Positions 1 to 8,981 of a DNA stretch of 64,000 nucleotides are shown here, piece by piece (the stretch's first letter is position 1; every line of letters starts with the position of its first letter). Source of the stretch: Gemmiger sp. An87 (GTDB taxonomy: Bacteria; Bacillota; Clostridia; Oscillospirales; Ruminococcaceae). The position numbers and the translations under genes are program-made. The notes under the pieces were generated by a model. It did no database searches and was not told the DNA's origin. It was given only the letters and a program-made list of their open reading frames with translations. Where the stretch lies: NCBI RefSeq assembly GCF_002159185.1, contig NZ_NFHD01000013.1, forward strand, positions 33,554-97,553, written 5' to 3'.

Positions 1-2
1 TC

Positions 3-422
3 TACAAGTTCCGCAGCATGCGCACGGATACCCCCAAGGATATGCCCACGCATCTGCTGGAGAATCCGGATGCGTTCATTACCCCCATTGGCCGTTTTCT
101 GCGTAAGACCAGTCTGGACGAGCTGCCTCAGCTGTTCAACATCTTCAAGGGGGAAATGAGCATCGTGGGTCCGCGCCCTGCGCTCTGGAATCAGGATGAT
201 CTGATTGCCGAGCGGGATAAATACGGCGCCAATGACTGCGTGCCCGGCCTGACCGGCTATGCCCAGATTCATGGCCGTGACGAACTGCCTATCCCCAAGA
301 AGGCTGCGCTGGACGGCTATTATGTTCAGCACCTGAGCTTCGGGCTGGATGTGAAGATCTTCTTTGGCACTATCCGCAGTGTGCTGCACCACGAGGGCAT
401 CGTGGAAGGCAAGCAGCCCTGA
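3..422 (+). CDS. Sugar transferase, C-terminal part (5' end outside window)
   Basis: This is the C-terminal part of a bacterial sugar transferase (polyprenyl-phosphate hexose-1-phosphate transferase, WcaJ/EpsL-like). Such membrane-associated enzymes load the first sugar onto undecaprenyl phosphate for exopolysaccharide or capsule synthesis. The frame is open from the window edge, so the gene starts upstream. Visible family motifs are YKFRSM at the very start, then SLDELPQLFNIFKGEMSIVG, GPRP, and PGLTGYAQIHGR. The final part ends LHHEGIVEGKQP. The N-terminal membrane anchor is not in the window. A strong terminator follows directly, so this is the last gene of its operon. The family is clear; the sugar specificity cannot be read. 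Confidence 0.9.
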   Translation, partial: YKFRSMRTDTPKDMPTHLLENPDAFITPIGRFLRKTSLDELPQLFNIFKGEMSIVGPRPALWNQDDLIAERDKYGANDCVPGLTGYAQIHGRDELPIPKKAALDGYYVQHLSFGLDVKIFFGTIRSVLHHEGIVEGKQP

Positions 423-444
423 ATTGATTGACTGATGAAAAGAA

Positions 445-487
445 AACCGCCGCTGTGCATTTCGTTTTGCACGGCGGCGGTTTTTGT
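445..487 (+). terminator. Rho-independent terminator after sugar transferase
   Basis: A perfect GC-rich stem of about 13 bp (CCGCCGCTGTGCA paired with TGCACGGCGGCGG) is followed by TTTTTGTTTG. It closes the operon of the upstream sugar transferase and separates it from the convergent minus-strand genes. Confidence 0.9.
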
Positions 488-519
488 TTGTGTTCAGTGA
501 AAAAGGGAAGCAAAGAGGG

Positions 520-1104
520 TCAGCCTTTGACAGAGCTGTCCGACTCCTCCTGCCGGGTGGAATCGGTGGTCATCGTTTCCAGAAGCAGCGCGTAAATCTC
601 GCTGCCCTTTTCAATGAAGGCGTTTTTCACCATTTCGGCAGTCAGCGGGTCCGGCAAAGTGAAGGAAAGACCGAACACCTCGCTGCCCAGCTCGTTGATG
701 GAGCAGTGCACCACATAGCCCTGATCGGTTTTGGTCACCTGGGTCTGGTGCTGAGCAGCCTTGCGCACCCATTGCTGCGCCCGGATTACCGCGCGGATGG
801 CGGTTTCCCGCACGCTGCGGGGCAGCAGATCAAAACCCAACTCGTCGGTTACCGAAATACCCTTGGGGGTGATGTGATAGCCACCGTTTTCATCCACGGT
901 TACAAGCCCCTGATCCTCCAGATCGGCCAGGCTTCCGGCCAGCTCAAAATAATTCACCAGCTGCTCGCCCAGCAGCGCGTTCTCTATATCCTGCCGGCAC
1001 AGAGGTGCGGCGGTGCGGATCAGGTAGCACAAAAGGATGCTCACCTGGGATCGGTCGGTCAGGCCGCCCGGCTTTACGCCAAAGGTAAATGCATTTCCGG
1101 CCAC
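520..1104 (-). CDS. DUF4364 family protein (winged-helix-like)
   Basis: A protein of about 194 residues matching the DUF4364 family of Firmicutes, whose members look like small winged-helix regulators of unknown target. The N-terminal half (SQVSILLCYLIRTAAPLCRQ, then a helix-rich stretch and ITPKG) fits a PadR-like winged helix. The C-terminal half carries alternating strands. I place the start at GTG 1104 because AAGGAAG lies 8 nt upstream; the GTG nine bases further out would sit almost on top of that Shine-Dalgarno. It lies 36 bp downstream of the S1-domain gene on the same strand and may be cotranscribed with it. The function is not known. Confidence 0.75.
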   Translation of the reverse strand: MAGNAFTFGVKPGGLTDRSQVSILLCYLIRTAAPLCRQDIENALLGEQLVNYFELAGSLADLEDQGLVTVDENGGYHITPKGISVTDELGFDLLPRSVRETAIRAVIRAQQWVRKAAQHQTQVTKTDQGYVVHCSINELGSEVFGLSFTLPDPLTAEMVKNAFIEKGSEIYALLLETMTTDSTRQEESDSSVKG

Positions 1105-1140
1105 AGCAAACACTTCCTTTTCTTAGGTGTACTGTTACTA

Positions 1141-2094
1141 TTATAAAAGGATTTGTTCGCCTGCGCAAGGCCCGGCGGCCACCTTGACCGCGGATTCAAA
1201 TTCCGTTTCGATGTGCTTGCGGCTGAAAGGGGTGGAATAAACCCAGCGGTCAATGTGCCCGCTGGTCTGCGTATAGGGTAGGGCAAAGCGCAGCGGCTCG
1301 CTCAGCTCCCGGTTCACGATCACCAGCTTCAGCTTCATCTTGTCCGGCAGGATGCTCTTGATGTAAACGCTCACCGGCTGGCCCAGCCGCAGTCCCTCGG
1401 TGCGCTCGGCAAGGCCCGCCAGATTGGGGGCGATCTCGATGAATACGCCGTAGTCCTCGATGCTCCGTACAATACCCACCACCGTTTCGCCCACGGCAAA
1501 CCGACCTGCGTTTTCCTCCCAGGTGCCCAGCAGTTCCCGCAAACTCAGCACCAGCCGGCCCTGATCGTCCCGACTTTTGATTACGCAGAACAGGTCTTCT
1601 TCCAGCTGCACCCGGTCGGCCGGGCTCTGGATGCGGGAAACGGAAAGGCAATCGATGGGCAAAAGGGCGCTGATGCCGCAGCCCACGTCACAGAAGGCCC
1701 CGAAGGGCTCGATGTGGGTTACCCGGCAGGGCAGAATGTCTCCGGGCTGCAGCCGGTCCAGATATTCCTCCCGGCAGCGTCGCTGGGCCGCCCGGCGGGA
1801 AAGACGCCAGGCCCCATCCTCTCCGGGCGCTTCCAGGATCACAAAGCAGGTGGGCCGTCCCACCCGGGTGAGCACCGCGATCTCCCGCACCTGGCCGGAG
1901 TCGATGCCGTCGGCGCAGTCGTCGTGCTCCATGTAGGCGGGCTGACCGTTCAGATCCAGCCGCAGCCGCTGCTGGCGGTCGAAGGCAAGAGCCGTGGCCT
2001 GCAGCACCTCACTCTGGACCTGCGCCTGGGCCAGCTGGGAGGGGCTTAGTTCACACGCGGGGCGGCACAGCCCCTCCGGTTTATATTCCACCAT
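1141..2094 (-). CDS. S1 RNA-binding domain protein
   Basis: A 317-residue protein with two S1/OB-fold domains, at about residues 115-187 (GDILPCRVTHIEPFGAFCDV) and 198-260 (GETVVGIVRSIEDYGVFIEI). The second aromatic-glycine motif is typical of ribosomal protein S1 repeats. The N-terminal 110 residues have no motif I recognise. Ribosomal S1-like proteins of low-GC Gram-positives bind RNA, but with only two S1 domains and a divergent N-terminus this is more likely an accessory RNA-binding protein than the ribosomal protein. It is transcribed divergently from the DUF951-prfA operon and is followed by the DUF4364 gene. Confidence 0.75.
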   Translation of the reverse strand: MVEYKPEGLCRPACELSPSQLAQAQVQSEVLQATALAFDRQQRLRLDLNGQPAYMEHDDCADGIDSGQVREIAVLTRVGRPTCFVILEAPGEDGAWRLSRRAAQRRCREEYLDRLQPGDILPCRVTHIEPFGAFCDVGCGISALLPIDCLSVSRIQSPADRVQLEEDLFCVIKSRDDQGRLVLSLRELLGTWEENAGRFAVGETVVGIVRSIEDYGVFIEIAPNLAGLAERTEGLRLGQPVSVYIKSILPDKMKLKLVIVNRELSEPLRFALPYTQTSGHIDRWVYSTPFSRKHIETEFESAVKVAAGPCAGEQILL

Positions 2095-2176
2095 GAATCC
2101 TCATCCTCATTTCTACTGGTTTCAGATTGCGGCCGTGGCCGCTTAAAAAAATATATGCACCCGTCGGGCGGGATAT

Positions 2177-2204
2177 TTGCAAATTCCGCAAGATAGGGTA
2201 TAAT
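2177..2204 (+). promoter_or_regulatory. Sigma-A type promoter for the DUF951-prfA operon
   Basis: A -35 box TTGCAA (2177-2182) and a perfect -10 box TATAAT (2199-2204) are separated by 16 bp. This lies 49 bp upstream of the DUF951 start, in the gap shared with the divergent S1-domain gene. Confidence 0.75.
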
Positions 2205-2252
2205 GTATTAGTTAACGGCTGTGTGCCGCAAAAACACAAAAGGAGGCCGCAT

Positions 2253-2438
2253 ATGGACGTTCGCGTTGGGGATCAGATCCTCACTAAAAAGCCCCATCCC
2301 TGCGGAGCAAGCTGCTTCGATGTACTGCGGGTGGGCATGGATTTTAAGATCCGCTGCACCGGCTGCGGCCGCGAGGTTATGGTACCCCGGGCCAAGATCG
2401 AAAAGAACATCAAAAAGATCCTGCGCGGCGAAGAGTAG
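2253..2438 (+). CDS. DUF951 domain protein, small zinc-ribbon-like
   Basis: A 61-residue protein of the DUF951 family, which is widespread in Firmicutes and has no assigned function. It starts MDVRVGDQILTKKPHPCGAS and contains four cysteines in total, C17 and C21 then a CTGC motif, which could bind a metal. The start is set by AGGAGG six bases upstream of the ATG. It is the first gene of the prfA operon. The basic C-terminus (KIEKNIKKILRGEE) would suit nucleic-acid or ribosome binding, but that is inference. Confidence 0.85.
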   Translation: MDVRVGDQILTKKPHPCGASCFDVLRVGMDFKIRCTGCGREVMVPRAKIEKNIKKILRGEE

Positions 2439-2483
2439 CGGCTGGCGTTTCTTTTTACTTTCACAAAAAAGGAGAAACTGCCC

Positions 2484-3560
2484 ATGCTGGATAAACTGCG
2501 CGATGTACGCCTTCGTTACGACGAGGTGAACCGCCGCTTGCAGGATCCCGCCACCGTCAGCGACAACAAGCTGTTCCGGGATCTGATGCGGGAATATAAA
2601 AATCTCACGCCCCTGATCGAGGCGATGGACGAATATGAGCAGGCCGAGGAAGCCTGCCGCGAGGCAAAGGAGCTGCTGGACGAAGGCGGCCTGGAGCCGG
2701 ACTTTAAGGAAATGGTACAGCAGCAGCTGACCGAAAACAAGGAAAAGCTGGAACCTCTGGAGCAAAAACTCAAGCTGCTTTTGCTGCCGAAGGACGAAAA
2801 CGACGGAAAAAACGTGATTGTGGAGATTCGCGGCGGCGCAGGCGGCGAGGAAGCAGCCCTGTTTGCCCACAGTCTGTTCCGGATGTACAGCATGTATGCC
2901 GCCGCCAAAGGCTGGACCTACGAGGTGCTGAGTCTGAACGAGACCGAGCTGGGCGGCATCAAGGAGATTGTGTTCTCACTGCAGGGCGAGGGCGCCTACA
3001 GCCGCCTGAAATTTGAGAGCGGCGTGCACCGGGTGCAGCGGGTGCCGGAAACCGAGACCCAGGGCCGCATCCACACCTCCACCGTCACTGTGGCGGTCAT
3101 GCCCGAGGCGGAAGAGGTGGACCTGGAGCTGGATATGAACGATCTGAAGATCGATACCTTCCGTTCCTCCGGCGCAGGCGGCCAGCACATCAACAAGACC
3201 TCCAGCGCCATCCGGGTGACTCACCTGCCCACCGGTATGGTGGTGGAATGCCAGGACGAGCGCAGCCAGTACAAAAACAAGGACAAGGCCTTGAAGGTAC
3301 TGCGCAGCCGCCTGCTGCAGCAAAAGCAGCAGGCTCAAAAGGACGCCATCGATGCGGACCGCCGCAGCCAGGTTGGCACCGGCGACCGTTCCGAGCGCAT
3401 CCGCACCTATAACTTCCCCCAGGGGCGGCTCACCGATCACCGCATCGGGCTGACCCTGTACAAGCTGGACAGCATTATGGACGGCGCGCTGGATGAGGTT
3501 CTGGACGCGCTGATCACCGCCGATCAGGCGGAAAAGCTGAAAGCGGCAGAAAAGGAATGA
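2484..3560 (+). CDS. prfA: Peptide chain release factor 1
   Basis: Release factor 1 ends translation at UAA and UAG by hydrolysing peptidyl-tRNA on the ribosome. The 358-residue length is normal. The stop-codon-reading tripeptide position reads P188-E189-T190 inside [15 protein letters not shown], the same numbering as the PAT of E. coli RF1. The catalytic GGQ is at residues 232-234 ([18 protein letters not shown]). The coiled N-terminal domain is rich in Glu, Lys and Leu. The stop codon overlaps the start of tsaC, which shows tight operon packing. A PrmC methyltransferase gene, a common partner, is not adjacent. Confidence 0.97.
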   Translation: MLDKLRDVRLRYDEVNRRLQDPATVSDNKLFRDLMREYKNLTPLIEAMDEYEQAEEACREAKELLDEGGLEPDFKEMVQQQLTENKEKLEPLEQKLKLLLLPKDENDGKNVIVEIRGGAGGEEAALFAHSLFRMYSMYAAAKGWTYEVLSLNETELGGIKEIVFSLQGEGAYSRLKFESGVHRVQRVPETETQGRIHTSTVTVAVMPEAEEVDLELDMNDLKIDTFRSSGAGGQHINKTSSAIRVTHLPTGMVVECQDERSQYKNKDKALKVLRSRLLQQKQQAQKDAIDADRRSQVGTGDRSERIRTYNFPQGRLTDHRIGLTLYKLDSIMDGALDEVLDALITADQAEKLKAAEKE

Positions 3561-4585
3561 GTTCCATGGAAACCTTATTGGAAAAAGCAAACGAAGCTTC
3601 CATTGCCAAGGCGGCGGAGCTTCTGAAACAGGGCGAGATCGTGGCGATCCCCACCGAAACGGTGTACGGCATCGCTGCCAGCGCCTTCGACGGCAACGCC
3701 GTCAAAAAAATCTTTGAGGCCAAGGGTCGCCCGCAGGATAATCCGCTGATTGTTCACATCGATCGGATGAAAATGCTGGACGGTCTGGTAAGTCGGGTGC
3801 CGGAGGGGGCCAGAAAGCTGGCCGAAGCCTTCTGGCCCGGCCCGCTCACCATCATCATGCCCCGGGGCAACAAGGTGGCGGACGAGGTTTGCGCCGGGCT
3901 GGATACCGTGGCCATCCGCATGCCCAGCCATCCGGTGGCCCGGGCGGTCATTGCCGCCAGCGGTCTGCCGTTGGCGGCGCCCTCGGCAAACCTTTCCGGC
4001 AGCCCCAGCCCCACCTGCGCTCACTATGTGATGAGCGATATGGATGGCCGTCTGCCCCTGATTCTGGACGGCGGCGACTGCCAGGTGGGCGTGGAATCCA
4101 CCGTCATCACGCTGGCGGGGGATACCCCCATGCTACTGCGCCCCGGCTACATCACCAAGGAGCAGATGGAGCAGGTGCTGGGCGAAGAGGTTGTTTTGTC
4201 CGGCGCGATTCTGGCAAAACTGAAGGAAGGGGAAACTGCCCGTTCCCCCGGAATGAAGTATAAGCACTATGCCCCCAAGGCGGAGGTGACCATCGTCAAG
4301 GGCGATCTGGCTGCCTTTGCCGCCTATGTGGAGCAGCACAAGGCGGAGCAGACCCTCTGCCTGTGCTTCACCGGTGAAGCAGAGCAGCTGCCTGTACCCT
4401 GTGTGGAATACGGTGCGAAGGAAAGCGGAGCCGAGCAGGCTCACGCTCTGTTCACCGCCCTGCGCCGGCTGGACGAGCTGGGGGCAAAACAGGTGTTTGC
4501 CCGCTGCCCGGCGGATACCGGTGTATCGCTGGCAGTGTATAACCGACTGCTGCGCGCCGCCGCTTTCCGGGTGGTGGAAGCATGA
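3557..4585 (+). CDS. tsaC: L-threonylcarbamoyladenylate synthase (Sua5/YwlC type)
   Basis: This 342-residue Sua5-type enzyme makes threonylcarbamoyl-AMP from threonine, bicarbonate and ATP for the t6A37 modification of ANN-decoding tRNAs. The YrdC domain is visible at about residues 15-200: [34 protein letters not shown], and [14 protein letters not shown]-terminal Sua5 domain begins after [15 protein letters not shown], so it is the long form rather than the short TsaC form. The ATG at 3557 overlaps the prfA stop. A second in-frame ATG at 3566 would also be served by the AAGG upstream. It overlaps coaE by 4 bp. Confidence 0.95.
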   Translation: MSSMETLLEKANEASIAKAAELLKQGEIVAIPTETVYGIAASAFDGNAVKKIFEAKGRPQDNPLIVHIDRMKMLDGLVSRVPEGARKLAEAFWPGPLTIIMPRGNKVADEVCAGLDTVAIRMPSHPVARAVIAASGLPLAAPSANLSGSPSPTCAHYVMSDMDGRLPLILDGGDCQVGVESTVITLAGDTPMLLRPGYITKEQMEQVLGEEVVLSGAILAKLKEGETARSPGMKYKHYAPKAEVTIVKGDLAAFAAYVEQHKAEQTLCLCFTGEAEQLPVPCVEYGAKESGAEQAHALFTALRRLDELGAKQVFARCPADTGVSLAVYNRLLRAAAFRVVEA

Positions 4586-5181
4586 GAACCATTGGCATTA
4601 CCGGCCGATCCGGCTGCGGCAAATCCACCGTATCGGCCCATTATCGCGCCCTGGGCTACCGGGTAGCGGATGCGGACCTGGTGGCCCGGCAGGTGCTGGA
4701 ACCGGGCTCCGCCTGCATCCCGTTGCTGGTGGAGCAGTTTGGCGCGGATATTCTGGACGAAGCAGGCGGCATTCAGCGCCGCCTGCTGGCGGACCGGGCT
4801 TTCGCCCGGCCGGATGGCTCCCAGCGCCTGGTGAGCATCACCCACCCGGAGATTGTGCGCCGTCTGCTGCAGGAGAGCGAAGAGGCCCGGCAGGCAGGGC
4901 AGGATGTGTTCTTTGTGGATGGTGCGGTCATTGTGGGTGCACCCTTTGAACCCTACTGCGACGGGATCATCCTGGTGAGTGCACCGCTGGAGGAATCCGT
5001 CAAGCGCATCTGCGCCCGGGACGGAATCTCGGAAGAGTCCGCCCGCCGCCGGCTGGATGCCCAGCTGAGCGAGGAGACGCTGCGGGCCGCCTGCGCCTGG
5101 GAGATCCGGAACGACAGCACATTGACCTGCCTTCTGGAGCAGGCGGATTGGGTGCTGGAACGCCTGAAAGGTGGGATGTGA
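4582..5181 (+). CDS. coaE: Dephospho-CoA kinase
   Basis: CoaE phosphorylates the 3' hydroxyl of the ribose in dephospho-CoA, the last step of coenzyme A synthesis. The P-loop GRSGCGKST is at residues 8-16, followed by ADADLVARQVLEPGS, which matches the family pattern. The NMP-kinase lid and core motif VDGAVIVGAPFEPYCD is also present. At 199 residues the length is normal. The ATG overlaps the tsaC stop by 4 bp, and the stop directly abuts the next gene, so translation is probably coupled. Confidence 0.93.
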   Translation: MRTIGITGRSGCGKSTVSAHYRALGYRVADADLVARQVLEPGSACIPLLVEQFGADILDEAGGIQRRLLADRAFARPDGSQRLVSITHPEIVRRLLQESEEARQAGQDVFFVDGAVIVGAPFEPYCDGIILVSAPLEESVKRICARDGISEESARRRLDAQLSEETLRAACAWEIRNDSTLTCLLEQADWVLERLKGGM

Positions 5182-5778
5182 TTGTTGAAACGATACGGCA
5201 AAGCCCTGCTTGTACTGATGCTGGGCCTGGCGGCAGCTGTTTTGCTGGCGCTGCCGCTGATTCGTGCCGGGCTTCATAAACTGGACCTGGCGCGCTACCC
5301 CCAAAAATATCAGGAGCTGGTGGAGCAATACGCCCTGGAAAACCAGGTGGACCCGCTGGTGATCTACAGTGTGATCCGCACGGAAAGCGGGTTTGACCCG
5401 AGTGCGGAGTCCAATGTGGGGGCCCGAGGCCTGATGCAGATCACGGAGGAGACCTTCTGGTGGATCAAAAGCAAAATTGCACCAAAAGAAGAACTGGATT
5501 TCGAGGATCTGTATGATCCGGAAACCAACATCCGTTTCGGCTCCTATTATTTCGCCGCCTGCCTGAGCCGGTATGAAAACGATCTGGCCACCGCGGCAGC
5601 CGCCTATCACAGCGGTTGGGGAACTGTGGATGGTTTGCTAGAGCAGGAGGCCTATTCGGCCGACGGAGAGATCCTGCATACCTTCCCCTATGAACAGATG
5701 AAACTGTATGTGTACAAGATCACACATGCGTTCCAAAAATATCAAACGCTGTATTCCAGCGTGGAAATCGAGGGATAA
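5182..5778 (+). CDS. Lytic transglycosylase (SLT domain), membrane-anchored
   Basis: A 198-residue protein with one N-terminal membrane helix (about residues 8-27) and a soluble lytic transglycosylase domain (about residues 40-190). Such enzymes cleave the MurNAc-GlcNAc bond of peptidoglycan, leaving 1,6-anhydro-MurNAc. The catalytic glutamate is E68 in VIRTESGFDP, followed by GARGLMQITEETFWW and AAAAYHSGWGTVDG. The start is TTG (5182 or 5185), served by GGTGGG a few bases upstream; the previous stop is immediately adjacent. The fold is clear, and the cell-wall role is by family. Confidence 0.9.
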   Translation: MLKRYGKALLVLMLGLAAAVLLALPLIRAGLHKLDLARYPQKYQELVEQYALENQVDPLVIYSVIRTESGFDPSAESNVGARGLMQITEETFWWIKSKIAPKEELDFEDLYDPETNIRFGSYYFAACLSRYENDLATAAAAYHSGWGTVDGLLEQEAYSADGEILHTFPYEQMKLYVYKITHAFQKYQTLYSSVEIEG

Positions 5779-5781
5779 CCA

Positions 5782-7188
5782 ATGAGCAAGGAAAAGACCA
5801 AGGGCCAGCTGCTGGCCGACGAGCTGTTCTACGAAGCGCCTCTGGCGGCGGACAGTGCAGCCGACGCCTTTGAAAAGGCGAATGCCTTCTGCGAGGGCTA
5901 CAAGACCTTCCTGGACGAGGGCAAGACCGAGCGCGAGTGCACCAGCTATGCAGAGAAGATGCTGGTGGAAGCGGGCTACAAGCCCTTTGAGCCCGGCGTG
6001 GCCTACCAGCCCGGCGACAAGATCTACACTGTGAACCGTGCCAAGAGCATCCTGGCTGCCACCATCGGTACCAAGAGCATGGCCGAGGGTATGCACCTGA
6101 ACATTGCCCATGTGGATGCACCCCGTCTGGACCTGAAGCCCAACCCCCTGTACCAGAGCGCCGACCTGGCCCTGCTGCAGACCCACTACTACGGCGGTAT
6201 TCGCAAGTACCAGTGGCCCACCCTGCCTCTGGCGCTGCACGGTGTGGTGTTCAAGAAGAATGGCGAGAAGGTGGAGATCAACATCGGCGAGAAGCCCGGC
6301 GATCCCGTTTTCTGCATCACCGACCTGCTGCCCCATCTGGGCGCAGAGCAGAACGCCCGCAAGCTGAGCGAGGGCATCACCGGTGAGGAGCTGAACATCG
6401 TGGTCGGCTCTCTGCCTTACGAGGACGAGGAAGTGAAGGACCGGGTCAAGCTGCTCACCATGAAGCTGCTGAACGAGATGTACGGCATCACCGAGCGGGA
6501 CTTCAACCGTGCCGAGATCGAGGCTGTGCCCGCCCAGAAGGCTGTGGATGTGGGCTTTGACCGCGGTCTGGTTGGCGCTTACGGTCAGGATGACCGCATC
6601 GATGCTTATCCGGCGCTGGTGGCGGAGATCGAGACCAAGAATCCTGCCTTCACTACTGTCTGTGTCCTGACTGATAAGGAAGAGATCGGTTCCGACGGCC
6701 CCACCGGCCTGGCCAGCATGTATGTGTTCCACTTCATGCAGCAGCTGTGCGCTGCCCATGGCGTGGACAGCATCACCTGCTTCAAGGCTTCCAAGTGCCT
6801 GTCTGCCGATGTGACCGCGGCTTACGATCCCACCTTCTCCAGCGCCTTCGAGCCCCAGAACAGTACATACGCTGGTAAGGGTGTGGCTCTGGCCAAGTAC
6901 ACCGGTTCCCGCGGCAAGGGCGGCGCCAACGACGCCAGCGCCGAGCTGGTGAGCTATTTCACCCGCATTTTTGACGATGCCGGCGTGGTGTGGCAGCTGG
7001 GTGAGATGGGCAAGGTTGACCAGGGCGGCGGCGGCACTGTTGCCAAGTACGTGGCAGCCCATGACATCGACACCCTGGACGTGGGCGTGCCGGTGCTGAG
7101 CATGCACTCTCCCTTCGAGCTGGCCTCCAAGGTGGATATCTACATGGCTTACAAGGCTTTCAAGGCCTTCAACGAGGCGCAGGAGTAA
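5782..7188 (+). CDS. M18 family aminopeptidase
   Basis: A 468-residue zinc aminopeptidase of family M18, a cytoplasmic enzyme that removes N-terminal residues from peptides. Metal-ligand motifs are visible: H110-V-D112 (NIAHVDAPRLDLKP), the paired glutamates E300-E301 in DKEEIGSDGPTG, and a late MHSPFELASKVD with the final histidine. The length matches bacterial M18 enzymes. Codon use is strongly C/G-ending, which suggests high expression. GAGGG lies 7 nt before the ATG. It is the last gene of the prfA operon and is followed by a strong terminator. Confidence 0.93.
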   Translation: MSKEKTKGQLLADELFYEAPLAADSAADAFEKANAFCEGYKTFLDEGKTERECTSYAEKMLVEAGYKPFEPGVAYQPGDKIYTVNRAKSILAATIGTKSMAEGMHLNIAHVDAPRLDLKPNPLYQSADLALLQTHYYGGIRKYQWPTLPLALHGVVFKKNGEKVEINIGEKPGDPVFCITDLLPHLGAEQNARKLSEGITGEELNIVVGSLPYEDEEVKDRVKLLTMKLLNEMYGITERDFNRAEIEAVPAQKAVDVGFDRGLVGAYGQDDRIDAYPALVAEIETKNPAFTTVCVLTDKEEIGSDGPTGLASMYVFHFMQQLCAAHGVDSITCFKASKCLSADVTAAYDPTFSSAFEPQNSTYAGKGVALAKYTGSRGKGGANDASAELVSYFTRIFDDAGVVWQLGEMGKVDQGGGGTVAKYVAAHDIDTLDVGVPVLSMHSPFELASKVDIYMAYKAFKAFNEAQE

Positions 7189-7211
7189 TTTCCTTTTTGC
7201 GCAGTAAAACA

Positions 7212-7258
7212 AAAAAAGCAGGGGTGCTTCCCGAACGGGAGGCACCCCTGCTTTTTTC
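7212..7258 (+). terminator. Bidirectional terminator after M18 aminopeptidase
   Basis: A long hairpin (AGCAGGGGTGC, loop, GCACCCCTGCT with inner TCCCG/CGGGA) is flanked by A7 on the left and T6 on the right. It can stop both the plus-strand operon and the minus-strand PH-domain gene transcript. Confidence 0.92.
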
Positions 7259-7294
7259 TGCGCCGAAAATGACGAGAATATGCGTCAAAGAGGC

Positions 7295-7672
7295 TTATTG
7301 CAGCGTGTAGGTGCTGATGCAGCGGCACAGCGCGCCCACATCGGTTCTGGCGGCAAACTCAAATCGAATCTTGCCCAGACCGCTGAACCAGAGCTCCAGT
7401 TCACTGTCGATATCCAGCACACCGGCGGTTTCCACCGAGAAGGCCTGAATCTTGCTGTAGGGCAGGGAGGAGATGTCCTTCTTCTTTCCGGTCAGCCCCT
7501 GAAGGTTAATGGCAAAAATGCGGCGGTTGGTGAATACAATGGCATCCCGCACCGTTTTGTAGGCCTGAATGATCTCTTCATCCGGGATCATCATGGGCTG
7601 CAGCATTGCCAGATAGGCAGAAGGATCGGCAGCGGCGAGCTTGTAAGCAGTGGGGTTTTTAAAATCGATCAT
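7295..7672 (-). CDS. PH domain protein (bacterial PH, YvbH-like)
   Basis: A 125-residue cytoplasmic protein that looks like a single bacterial pleckstrin-homology domain. Typical features are the strand pattern AIVFTNRRIFAINLQGLTG, then KKKDISSLPYSKIQAFSVET and an ELELWFSGLGKIRFEFA strand pair. The function of this family is not established. The ATG at 7672 is chosen because GGAGG lies 8 nt upstream. It sits alone between a bidirectional terminator and the ABC ATPase gene. Confidence 0.75.
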   Translation of the reverse strand: MIDFKNPTAYKLAAADPSAYLAMLQPMMIPDEEIIQAYKTVRDAIVFTNRRIFAINLQGLTGKKKDISSLPYSKIQAFSVETAGVLDIDSELELWFSGLGKIRFEFAARTDVGALCRCISTYTLQ

Positions 7673-7788
7673 GACCAGAACCTCCAATGTGTGAAAAGAT
7701 TATGGGAAGAAGCTTCCCTTTTTCTCTTGATTACCATATTTTCCCGATTTCGTCAAGAGAAAATCAACGGAAGGCTGCGCCAGTAAGT

Positions 7789-8463
7789 TCATTGGTCGGT
7801 GAGCACGCCGTCCCGCAGATGCAGGATACGGCTTGCAGCGGAGGCTACCGTCAGGTCATGGGTGATCTGGATGATGGTGTGCCCCTGCCGGTTCAGCTGG
7901 CGGAACAATTCCAGAATCTCCTGCCCGGTGTGGGTGTCCAGTGCGCCGGTGGGTTCGTCTGCCAGAAGGAGGGCAGGCTTGCCCACCAGTGCACGGGCAA
8001 TGGCTACCCGCTGCTGCTGGCCGCCGGAAAGCTGATTGGGCCGGTGGCGAAGCCGATCCCCAAGCCCCATGGCGGTTAGACTTTCCACGGCCAGCGGGGC
8101 TGCCTGCTGATGGGAAAAGCCCCGCAGCAGCAGCGGCATCATCACATTTTGCAGCACGTCGTACTGGGCCAGAAGGTGATAGCGCTGAAAGATGAAACCG
8201 ATTTTCCGGTTGCGCATCGCGGCCAGCTGCCGGGCGTCCAGGCGGAACACGTCTTCTCCGTCCAGCGAATAGCTGCCCCGGTCGGCGGTGTCCATGCACC
8301 CGATGATGTTCATCAGTGTGGATTTGCCGCTGCCGGATGCACCCAGAATCGAGATGAATTCGCCGGCCTGAACGGTAAGGCTCACCTGTCTCAGCACTTG
8401 TACCCGCTCTTCACCCATGGGGTAGCTTTTGTCGATATCCTGCAGCCGCAGCATATCACTCAT
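7789..8463 (-). CDS. ABC transporter ATP-binding protein (MacB/LolD family), no permease beside it
   Basis: A 224-residue ATPase of the MacB/LolD/FtsE group, which normally powers FtsX-fold permeases in lipoprotein release or peptide export. Walker A is GASGSGKST at residues 41-49. The signature LSGGQQQR, Walker B LLLADEP and the family-typical GALDTHTGQEIL follow. The ATG at 8463 overlaps the end of the upstream lipoprotein gene by 8 bp, so the two are translationally linked. No MacB/FtsX permease gene follows, although this pair normally precedes one. It may act with a permease encoded elsewhere or be a remnant. Confidence 0.9.
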   Translation of the reverse strand: MSDMLRLQDIDKSYPMGEERVQVLRQVSLTVQAGEFISILGASGSGKSTLMNIIGCMDTADRGSYSLDGEDVFRLDARQLAAMRNRKIGFIFQRYHLLAQYDVLQNVMMPLLLRGFSHQQAAPLAVESLTAMGLGDRLRHRPNQLSGGQQQRVAIARALVGKPALLLADEPTGALDTHTGQEILELFRQLNRQGHTIIQITHDLTVASAASRILHLRDGVLTDQ

Positions 8464-8947
8464 ACAGAACCACCTCGGTGACCTGCTCGTTCTCGTTGAC
8501 GAATACGCCCAGAATGCTGCCCTTCTGGATGTCGGTGAGCTGCTTTTCCTCGCCGCTTGCACCGGTGATCTTCAGACCGCCGGGGATCACCACGGATTTG
8601 CTCTCGCCGGTATAGTCCAGCTCGGTGCGCTCGCTGGCGCCGGCCTGACCACCGGCCTCCATGGCGGGAGCCATAACTGCAGCCGCCACTTCGCCGTCTG
8701 CGTTTTCCGGTGCGCTGGCAGCCTCGTCCTCGCCGGGCAGCTTGGCCAGATCCAGCGTTAATTCATTTCCGGCCACCTCGCTCACCCGGCCGTACAGAAG
8801 CTCCAGATTCTGAGAAGAAGCGCTTGCGCTGGAAGAAATGCTCTGAGAATTGCTGCCGGGCTGAGAATCGGGCGCAGTACCTTTGCAGGCAGTCAGGCAG
8901 GTGGCCATCAGGATGGACAGGGCAATGGCAAAAATCTTGTTTTTCAT
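8456..8947 (-). CDS. Small secreted lipoprotein of unknown function
   Basis: A 163-residue lipoprotein with signal sequence and lipobox LTAC (C21). A Ser/Gln/Ala-rich linker follows, and then a domain starting LLYGRVSEVAGNELTLDLAK that has the strand pattern of a small OB-like barrel. The gene overlaps the ABC ATPase gene, so the two probably belong to one export or efflux assembly, in the place where a HlyD-like adaptor would sit. It is too short to be a normal adaptor. AAAAGGAG lies 9 nt before the ATG. Confidence 0.8.
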   Translation of the reverse strand: MKNKIFAIALSILMATCLTACKGTAPDSQPGSNSQSISSSASASSQNLELLYGRVSEVAGNELTLDLAKLPGEDEAASAPENADGEVAAAVMAPAMEAGGQAGASERTELDYTGESKSVVIPGGLKITGASGEEKQLTDIQKGSILGVFVNENEQVTEVVLYE

Positions 8948-8981
8948 GGTTCAAAACTCCTTTTGGTTTTGTTTGTTTTAT

